39,973 nucleotides of DNA from NCBI GenBank assembly GCA_902796445.1, contig CADBPJ010000029.1:1-39973 (forward strand). Reading direction: 5' to 3'. The translations under genes were made by a program, and so were the position numbers. Source of the DNA: an uncultured Ruminococcus sp. GTDB lineage: Bacteria > Bacillota > Clostridia > UBA1381. How positions within the stretch are numbered: the stretch's first letter is position 1; each line of letters begins with the position of its first letter. The notes beneath the pieces are model-generated. The model saw only the letters and a list, made by a program, of their open reading frames with translations, had not been told where the DNA came from and did not search any database. Positions 34,063 to 39,973 of the stretch are shown here, in pieces.

Positions 34063-37000
34063 TGATAAGAATAAATACCACTCAGCGAGTTATCCCTATG
34101 ATGTATGCCTATACAACTCCTGAAATTGCAAGGCATAACGGCTGGATAAAAATAGGCTACACCGAAAAGCAAACGGTTGAAGCTCGAATCAAACAGCAAA
34201 CTCACACAAGCGATACTCTTGCACAGCTTGAATGGAAAAGTACAGCAATTTATGATGATGGTTCAGGCGACAGTTTTACCGACCACGATTTCCATTCTTA
34301 TCTTCAAAAGAACGATATTGAACGCAAGCCTGATACCGAATGGTTTAAAATTTCTGCAAACGACTCCAGATCAAAGCTTATGGACTTTAAGCAGAACAGA
34401 GGCGTTATGCTTGCTAAGGGTACTTCTGTACCCTATTCACTCCGTGCCGAACAAAATGATACTGTCATAAAGACAATAGAATATTTCAGCACTCACGAAA
34501 AGGGTGAATTCCTTTGGAACGCCAAGCCGCGATTCGGAAAGACTCTTGCTACATATGACCTTTGCAAGCATATGAAAGCGGCAGACGAGAGCAGAGCATT
34601 TAATGTACTTATTGTTACAAACCGCCCTGCCATTGCAAATTCCTGGTATGAGGATTATGTGAAATTTTTAGGTGACGAATCAGGCTTTGCATTTGTTAGC
34701 GAAACGGACAGTCTTAAAAGAAAACCTTATGTACTGTCAAGAGAACAATATGTTGAAAGAGTTGTTAACTCAGACGATATTAAATCCGCCATTGAATTTG
34801 TCAGTTTACAGGACTTAAAGGGCTCTATCCACTTCGGCGGGCAGCATAACAAGCTCAAAGAAGTAAAAGATATGAACTGGGATTTACTTGTTATTGATGA
34901 AGCACATGAGGGTGTTGATACAACAAAAACCGATGTTGCGTTTTATCAGATTAAGCGCAAATATACACTTCACCTTTCAGGTACTCCATTCAAGGCGCTT
35001 GCCAATGATAAGTTTAATGAAAATGCAATATACAACTGGACTTATGCCGACGAGCAGACAGCAAAGCGTGATTGGGACTATGAAAAGGGTAACAACCCTT
35101 ATGAGCCGTTACCTCGTCTTAATCTGTTTACATATCAGATGTCAGAAATTATCCGTGATGAGCTGAAACAAGGTATAGATATTGACGGTGAAACAGAGGA
35201 CTATGCATTCGACCTTAATCTGTTCTTTGAAACAAAATCAGATGGTACTTTCAGGTATGACGAATCGGTGGATAAGTTCCTTGACGCATTGACAAGACTT
35301 GAAAAATACCCATTCTCAACAGATGAACTTCGACAGGAATTAAAGCATACAATATGGTTGCTTAATCGTGTTGACAGTGCTAAAGCTCTTGCAAAAAAGC
35401 TGAGTATGCACCCTGTATTCAGTGAATATAAGATAGTCCTTGCAGCAGGTGACGGAAGGCTTTCGGAAGAAGATGAAGCAAAAAAATCTTTTGATAAAGT
35501 GCGTGATGCTATTGAAAACCACGAGAAAACAATAACACTGTCCGTAGGTCAGCTTACAACAGGTATTACGATTCCTGAATGGACCGCTGTACTTATGCTT
35601 AGTAACATTAAGAGTCCTGCATTATATATGCAAGCAGCGTTCAGAGCACAAAATCCATGGAAATATCACCAGGACGGAATTTGCTATGTCAAGGAAAATT
35701 CTTATGTTTTCGATTTCGACCCGGCAAGAACACTTATTATCTTTGAGGAATTTGCAAATGACCTTTCTTCCTCAACTTCAGGTGGTAGAGGTGACAGTGA
35801 CTTAAGAAAACAGAATGTCCGCGAGCTGCTCAACTTTTTCCCTGTTGTTGGTGAGGATGAAAATGGTGAAATGATTGAGCTTGACGCTGAAAGAGTACTT
35901 ACCATTCCGAGAAAGATACGTTCCCTTGAAGTAGTCAGACGAGGCTTTATGTCCAATTTCCTATTCCAGAATATTGCAAATATATTCAATGCACCGCAGG
36001 AAGTTATTGATATTATTCAGAATTTCCAGCCTGTATCCGAAGGGGATTTGGTTGATGTATCTTCCGACACAAGAAAAGAACTATCTGTAAATGATGATGG
36101 CGAGGTTGAACTCGAAAATGAATATGTGATTGGTCAGACCAAAGATGTATTTGGCGATAAGATTTACGGTGAAATCACAGAGATTATTGAAACAAAGACC
36201 TCTGAAATCATAGAAAACAGTCCTGAAACACAGCTTATCAAGCAGTTGCAGGAAACTTTCAAAACAGACCTTGTAAAGCCGATTATGGATATTACTGCAC
36301 AGAAATATGACAGTGATCTTAAATCCAGAGATGAAAAAGCTATTCAAAAAAATCTTGAACAGAAAACCGAAAAAATCGTCAATCAGGAAGTCAGCGATTA
36401 TACTATCAAGAAGGCTGAAATCGAGTCACAACGAAAAGAAGAGCTTTCTAACCTTTTTAGCATAGGTAAGACAGAGGATGAGGTGAACGAAAAATACGAT
36501 AACCTTATTGCAGAAGCGACGCATCACTTTAAAGAACGTATTTCCGAAACACTTGAAGAAGCATTACCTACATTAACGGAAGAAGTTGTTCGAACAGTAG
36601 AAACAAAGAAAAAAGAAAATCAAAAGCAGACCATTGAGGATGCTGTCCGCAATCACCTTCGCGGCTTCTCACGAACTATCCCTTCATTCCTTATGGCTTA
36701 CGGTGATGAAAACACCACTCTTGCAAATTTTGATGCTATTATTCCTGATGAGGTATTCAGGGAGGTTACAAGCATTTCGCTTGATGAGTTCCGTTTCTTG
36801 CGTGACGGCGGTAATTATACTGATGCTGAAACAGGAGATGAAAAATTCTATCAGGGCAAGCTATTCGATCCGGTAGTATTTGATGACTCCGTAAAGGAAT
36901 TTCTATCACTGAAAAAGCGTCTTGCAAATTATTTTGACGAAAGTAACACGGAAGATATTTTCGACTATATTCCGCCGCAGAAAACAAATCAGATTTTTAC

Positions 37001-37376
37001 ACCTAAAAAGGTTGTAAAGCAGATGGTAGATATGCTTGAAGAAGAAAATCCCGGTTGCTTTGATAACCCTGACAAAACTTTTGCAGACCTTTATATGAAA
37101 TCGGGTTTGTATATTACAGAAATTGTGAAAAAGCTGTATAATAGTTCAAAGATGATTGAACTGTTCCCAAACAGCGAAGAACGATTAAATCACATATTTG
37201 AAAAGCAGGTTTACGGACTTGCTCCGACAGAAATTATTTATCGTATTGCTATTAGCTTTATCCTAGGATTTGATGAGAATGCGCCAAACAGAAATCATAA
37301 TTTCCGTATGCTCGATGCACTTCCTTACGCAAAGGAAGGTACGCTTGCAACAAAGCTTGATGAAATATTTAATTAG
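34062..37376 (+). CDS. GIY-YIG (T5orf172) nuclease-SF2 helicase-degenerate methylase fusion protein
   Basis: 1,104 residues. The N-terminal T5orf172-type GIY-YIG domain (about 14-97) has WIKIGYTEK, Arg42 and the final Glu in DTEWF. An SF2 helicase follows: Walker A PRFGKT (155-161), DEAH (279-282), LSGTPFKA (~306-313), and motif VI-like QAAFRAQNP (~524-532). Then a long charged coiled-coil region (about 690-850) and a C-terminal part with FTPKKVV (~979) and DLYMKSGLYITEIV, like a methylase without NPPY. AAGGAG lies eight bases before the ATG. Most likely the translocating restriction subunit partnered with the methylase. Confidence 0.88.
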   Translation: MIRINTTQRVIPMMYAYTTPEIARHNGWIKIGYTEKQTVEARIKQQTHTSDTLAQLEWKSTAIYDDGSGDSFTDHDFHSYLQKNDIERKPDTEWFKISANDSRSKLMDFKQNRGVMLAKGTSVPYSLRAEQNDTVIKTIEYFSTHEKGEFLWNAKPRFGKTLATYDLCKHMKAADESRAFNVLIVTNRPAIANSWYEDYVKFLGDESGFAFVSETDSLKRKPYVLSREQYVERVVNSDDIKSAIEFVSLQDLKGSIHFGGQHNKLKEVKDMNWDLLVIDEAHEGVDTTKTDVAFYQIKRKYTLHLSGTPFKALANDKFNENAIYNWTYADEQTAKRDWDYEKGNNPYEPLPRLNLFTYQMSEIIRDELKQGIDIDGETEDYAFDLNLFFETKSDGTFRYDESVDKFLDALTRLEKYPFSTDELRQELKHTIWLLNRVDSAKALAKKLSMHPVFSEYKIVLAAGDGRLSEEDEAKKSFDKVRDAIENHEKTITLSVGQLTTGITIPEWTAVLMLSNIKSPALYMQAAFRAQNPWKYHQDGICYVKENSYVFDFDPARTLIIFEEFANDLSSSTSGGRGDSDLRKQNVRELLNFFPVVGEDENGEMIELDAERVLTIPRKIRSLEVVRRGFMSNFLFQNIANIFNAPQEVIDIIQNFQPVSEGDLVDVSSDTRKELSVNDDGEVELENEYVIGQTKDVFGDKIYGEITEIIETKTSEIIENSPETQLIKQLQETFKTDLVKPIMDITAQKYDSDLKSRDEKAIQKNLEQKTEKIVNQEVSDYTIKKAEIESQRKEELSNLFSIGKTEDEVNEKYDNLIAEATHHFKERISETLEEALPTLTEEVVRTVETKKKENQKQTIEDAVRNHLRGFSRTIPSFLMAYGDENTTLANFDAIIPDEVFREVTSISLDEFRFLRDGGNYTDAETGDEKFYQGKLFDPVVFDDSVKEFLSLKKRLANYFDESNTEDIFDYIPPQKTNQIFTPKKVVKQMVDMLEEENPGCFDNPDKTFADLYMKSGLYITEIVKKLYNSSKMIELFPNSEERLNHIFEKQVYGLAPTEIIYRIAISFILGFDENAPNRNHNFRMLDALPYAKEGTLATKLDEIFN

Positions 37377-37395
37377 TAAATGGCATATTGCAGCA

Positions 37396-37434
37396 AACGT
37401 AGTAACCCATCAACAGGGTTACTACGTTTTTTTT
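37396..37434 (+). terminator. Strong intrinsic terminator of the restriction-modification operon
   Basis: AACGTAGTAACCC (37396-37408) pairs perfectly with GGGTTACTACGTT (37416-37428), loop ATCAACA, then a run of T to 37434. It may also shield the convergent relaxase gene, which ends 37437. Confidence 0.92.
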
Positions 37435-37436
37435 GG

Positions 37437-37922
37437 TCAAAACACAAGCTTTACACTATCTGCAACGTCTGTGTTCCAGAGCAGAGCTTCAACATATGCT
37501 TTAAAGCTGTATATATTCATAAAATCAATTCTTTCCTTATATCCGCTATGTATATTTGTTGTGTTCATCGCAAAATGTATATGCAGTCTTTCCGCTTCAT
37601 CTCCTTGATGAATTGCAAAAATCAGCTGTCTGCCTGCAAAGAAATTGCATATATCATATGCAAGTATTAAAGCTTGGTCTAACGAAATTCTTCTGCTTTC
37701 CCTATCACTAAAACTCAAAACAAAATGCTCCATTTGTTTCCCCATATTATGACAAAATGTATCTTTTACAATTTGTATGCACATTTGCGGATTCAACAAT
37801 GACGATCCCTGTCCACCATAATAATTACCGGGGACCTTTTGCGGGTTGAGTATATAATTTATCAGGTTATCCACCGCCGCTTCGTTTTTATATTCCCCAC
37901 GTACTACTTTAAGTATAGCCAT
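37437..37922 (-). CDS. Single-domain relaxase (MobA/MOBP-like)
   Basis: Relaxases nick DNA at oriT and bind the 5' end for conjugal transfer. This protein is only 161 residues, yet has the whole catalytic core: Tyr23 in NLINYILNPQK, and the metal-binding histidines His105, His114 and His116 (HQGDEAERLHIHFAMN). Usual relaxases are over 400 residues, so there is no helicase or primase tail. The first 19 bases overlap the end of the mobC-like gene. It could be a natural mini-relaxase or a truncated one; the ending is clean and close to the terminator. Confidence 0.85.
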   Translation of the reverse strand: MAILKVVRGEYKNEAAVDNLINYILNPQKVPGNYYGGQGSSLLNPQMCIQIVKDTFCHNMGKQMEHFVLSFSDRESRRISLDQALILAYDICNFFAGRQLIFAIHQGDEAERLHIHFAMNTTNIHSGYKERIDFMNIYSFKAYVEALLWNTDVADSVKLVF

Positions 37923-38176
37923 AATGAATCCATCTCCTTAAGCAACTGTTCAGCTTCATCTTCCCTGATTCCGATTTGAACAATTCTGTTCACCAATGTC
38001 TGCATATTGACAAGACTTTTTACCATACCTTTTTTATCAAAAATATATGTATTGCTGTTAAAAAGTTTTGTTCGTGCAAAATCTGATTTTTTCAATCCTG
38101 CTTGTTTAGCATTTGCTTCAAATGAAAGATATTCCTCCTCCGATAAGCGTATTTCTAATTTTCTGTTTCTTGTCAT
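37904..38176 (-). CDS. MobC-like accessory mobilisation protein
   Basis: 90 residues with the ribbon-helix-helix/MobC pattern: MTRNRKLEIRLSEEEYLSFE, AKQAGLKKSDFARTKLFN, then a helix LVNRIVQIGIREDEAEQLL. MobC proteins bind oriT and help the relaxase open it. AAGGAG precedes the ATG at 38176; longer in-frame starts have no ribosome site. It overlaps the relaxase start, so the two are made together. Confidence 0.82.
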   Translation of the reverse strand: MTRNRKLEIRLSEEEYLSFEANAKQAGLKKSDFARTKLFNSNTYIFDKKGMVKSLVNMQTLVNRIVQIGIREDEAEQLLKEMDSLWLYLK

Positions 38177-38213
38177 TTTATATTCTCCTTCCTGTATGAC
38201 AATCACTTTCCTA

Positions 38214-38243
38214 TGTATATATGTACTTAACAGTACATAGCAA
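38214..38243 (-). promoter_or_regulatory. mobC promoter with operator-like dyad; oriT candidate
   Basis: Minus-strand TTGCTA (38238-38243), 18-bp spacer, TATACA (38214-38219). The spacer is a perfect dyad, TATGTACT (38220-38227) with AGTACATA (38232-38239). Another TATGTA/TACATA pair lies at 38247-38264. MobC proteins often bind such sites beside oriT and repress their own gene. Confidence 0.55.
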
Positions 38244-38428
38244 GAGTATGTATTGTCGTACATATTTTTATTTCTATGTTCTATTTATTTACTTTTTAAT
38301 TTTGTCGCGCTAATAATATTATGAAGCTGACAAAATACAAACTCATAATCACATATTATATCCATGATATGCTATACGCATATTCCGTCAGGCTACGGTT
38401 CATAGAAAAAGAAAGGTGGGATTTATAT

Positions 38429-38719
38429 TTGAAATTCAAAAACAAACGATACGTCACCAGAGGAATCAACAACGCTGTACCGCTGCTTACTCAGTTGTTC
38501 CTCTGGCAGTGCATAGATACCCTTAATTGCCCTAAGGACTATCTGCAGGTATTTAAGTGTTCTATGTATGACGGTATGCAGAAAATCATACACATTCAGG
38601 AGCAACCTGAATATACAAAGGAGTATCTGTTTAAGACGGATACTCCTCTTTTTGTTGGGAAAATATTCGCCATTGATGATGGCGAACACTCAACCATGTT
38701 ATTAGCTGAAGAATATTAA
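38429..38719 (+). CDS. DUF960-family protein
   Basis: 96 residues with the DUF960 pattern: KRYVTRGINNAVPLLTQLFL, WQCIDTLN, DYLQVF and QKIIHIQEQPEY. Members are small proteins of unknown function found on mobile elements of Firmicutes. The frame is open 36 codons further upstream to an ATG, but that part is unlike the family. AAAGGTGG lies nine bases before the TTG at 38429, which gives the usual length, so the TTG start is chosen. It precedes the amidoligase gene by 15 bases. Confidence 0.8.
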   Translation: MKFKNKRYVTRGINNAVPLLTQLFLWQCIDTLNCPKDYLQVFKCSMYDGMQKIIHIQEQPEYTKEYLFKTDTPLFVGKIFAIDDGEHSTMLLAEEY

Positions 38720-38734
38720 AACGGAGGATTTTAT

Positions 38735-39844
38735 ATGAGAGAAAAATTAGTATGCAGCTCGTGCGGAAAAGAGCTGACAAACGAAAACTTGATAGAATTT
38801 GATGGACTGACTTTCTGTGCAGACTGTCTCGAAAATCAAACCACTACCTGCGACTGCTGTGGTGAACGTATATGGAGGGATGAAAATTCAGGTGATGCAA
38901 ATACAATATTATGTGAAAGGTGCTACGAATACAACTATACCCATTGCGAACGTTGCGGAAGAGTAATACATAACGACAACACATACTACCTTAACGATGA
39001 TGACGATTACCCGTATTGTCTTGATTGCTGTGAGACAATTCGTAATTTATCAATTAAATCATACAACTACAAGCCCGAACCGATTTTCTACGGTTCGGGT
39101 AATTTATTTATGGGTGTTGAGCTTGAAATCGACAAAGGCGGTGAATACGACAAGCACGCAAGCAATATTCTTGATGTTGCAAACCGTTCACGTGAGCATA
39201 TTTACTGCAAGCACGACGGCAGTATCAATGACGGATTTGAAATTGTATCTCACCCAATGGGCCTTGATTATCACATCAACAATATGAATTGGCTTGATGT
39301 GTTTGAAAAGGCTGTCCAAATGAATTATCGCTCCCATAACACATCAACTTGTGGCTTGCATATTCATTGTTCCCGCTCCGCTTTTGGCAAAGAACATGAA
39401 CAGGTGGAACAAACTATCGGCAGAATAGTATTCTTTGTTGAAAAGCACTGGAATGAGCTTGTTAAGTTTTCAAGACGTACACCGGAAAATCTTAACAGGT
39501 GGGCGGCTAAATATGCAACCATTTCAAGCACAACAGAAGAAACCTATAAAAAGGCAAAGGATAAGCGTATGGGCAGATATGTAGCGGTAAATCTCGAAAA
39601 CTATGACACAATAGAATTTCGTCTATTCAGAGGCACATTAAACCATAAAACATTTATAGCAACCTTGCAGTTGGTTGACGAAATATGCTATCAGGCAATT
39701 CACTTATCCGACAAGGAAATGGAAGATATGTCTTGGTCGGATTTTGTTTCAAGGATTTTGCCAAAAAAGGCAGAGCTTATTGACTATCTGAAATATAAAC
39801 GGCTTTATATCAATGAAGCTGTTGAACGTGAGGAGGATATGTAA
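38735..39844 (+). CDS. Amidoligase (GS-like COOH-NH2 ligase) with N-terminal zinc ribbons
   Basis: 369 residues. Residues 1-100 carry three Cys4 (LIM-like) zinc sites: Cys7/10/28/31, Cys39/42/60/63 and Cys71/74/95/98. From about 124 on comes the amidoligase domain of the glutamine-synthetase fold: FMGVELEID (metal-binding Glu129/131), HDGSINDGFEIVSHP, TCGLHIHCSR and IEFRLFRG. Such enzymes form amide bonds on peptides or small molecules using ATP. The next gene, a class II glutamine amidotransferase, could supply or remove ammonia/glutamine; the two overlap by one base (TAATG). Confidence 0.88.
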   Translation: MREKLVCSSCGKELTNENLIEFDGLTFCADCLENQTTTCDCCGERIWRDENSGDANTILCERCYEYNYTHCERCGRVIHNDNTYYLNDDDDYPYCLDCCETIRNLSIKSYNYKPEPIFYGSGNLFMGVELEIDKGGEYDKHASNILDVANRSREHIYCKHDGSINDGFEIVSHPMGLDYHINNMNWLDVFEKAVQMNYRSHNTSTCGLHIHCSRSAFGKEHEQVEQTIGRIVFFVEKHWNELVKFSRRTPENLNRWAAKYATISSTTEETYKKAKDKRMGRYVAVNLENYDTIEFRLFRGTLNHKTFIATLQLVDEICYQAIHLSDKEMEDMSWSDFVSRILPKKAELIDYLKYKRLYINEAVEREEDM

Positions 39845-39973
39845 TGTGTTGTTTATTTGGATTCTATAATTACAGCGGTCAGCCTATAAAAAATTTAGGT
39901 CATTTGACGAATTGCCTTGCCGAAGAAGCTACCGTAAGAGGCACAGATGCAACCGGAATTGCCTACAATCACA
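39844..39973 (+). CDS. Class II glutamine amidotransferase-like protein (partial)
   Basis: Only the first 43 codons are in the window. They begin Met-Cys-Cys-Leu-Phe-Gly-Phe. Cys2 would be the N-terminal nucleophile after removal of Met, and the later EEATVRGTDATGIAYN fits the Ntn glutaminase RG-x-D-x-TG loop of GatII/GlmS/PurF enzymes. This pairing with an amidoligase is known on Firmicute mobile elements and is thought to act on cell-wall or peptide substrates. Confidence 0.8.
   Translation, partial: MCCLFGFYNYSGQPIKNLGHLTNCLAEEATVRGTDATGIAYNH

Noticed and set aside
34177-36876. Short open frames inside the helicase gene (for example 34888-35166, 36634-36876).
   Set aside because: Out-of-frame shadows of the long, clearly coding gene.
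38321-38428. N-terminal extension of the DUF960 protein from an ATG at 38321.
   Set aside because: The added 36 residues are unlike the family and have no ribosome site; the TTG at 38429 has a good one.
1-39973. tRNA, rRNA, CRISPR arrays and insertion sequences.
   Set aside because: I looked on both strands and found no cloverleaf, rRNA, repeat-spacer array or transposase.

Overview
The window looks like chromosomal DNA of a low-GC Firmicute of class Clostridia, probably a gut Oscillospiraceae/Lachnospiraceae-type anaerobe. The evidence is the complete S10-spc gene order with strong GGAGG ribosome sites, a zinc-type S14, an L24 with a Cys4 ribbon, a carboxynorspermidine-route polyamine operon, several glycan-use genes and a mobilisable accessory region. 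The species cannot be named from the sequence alone.

Region 1 (1-11101, minus strand) is the S10-spc ribosomal protein operon: rpsJ-rplC-D-W-B-rpsS-rplV-rpsC-rplP-rpmC-rpsQ-rplN-X-E-rpsN-rpsH-rplF-R-rpsE-rpmD-rplO-secY. secY runs off the left edge. One strong promoter (11073-11101) drives it through a leader of about 330 nt that contains a terminator-like hairpin.

Region 2 (about 11200-20050) is ordinary chromosome. It holds a possible attenuator-controlled small membrane protein, galE, a divergent araC / EamA transporter plus six-hairpin glycosidase pair, and a minus-strand operon speB - carboxynorspermidine dehydrogenase - nspC that makes spermidine from agmatine.

Region 3 (20047-27210) is a sugar locus. 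It starts with the fused remains of a divergent AraC regulator and an SDR sugar-acid dehydrogenase that have both lost their N-terminal parts. An intact AraC regulator then shares a palindromic, two-way promoter with an L-fucose/L-arabinose isomerase-family gene, which is coupled to a 705-residue protein of unknown function. A convergent GH31 glycosidase follows.

Region 4 (27211-39973) is accessory DNA. After a gene-poor, repeat-containing 540-bp segment come two divergent defence-like operons with xre repressor genes at their heads. The left one is xre-fic-unknown-PD-(D/E)xK nuclease-unknown. The right one is xre-N6-adenine methylase-large GIY-YIG/SF2 helicase protein. Beyond a strong terminator lie a mobC-like gene and a single-domain relaxase, then a rightward DUF960 - zinc-ribbon amidoligase - class II glutamine amidotransferase cluster that continues past the window. 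The left operon is the best candidate for an undescribed system. The relaxase genes suggest that this whole block is, or was, part of a mobilisable element.
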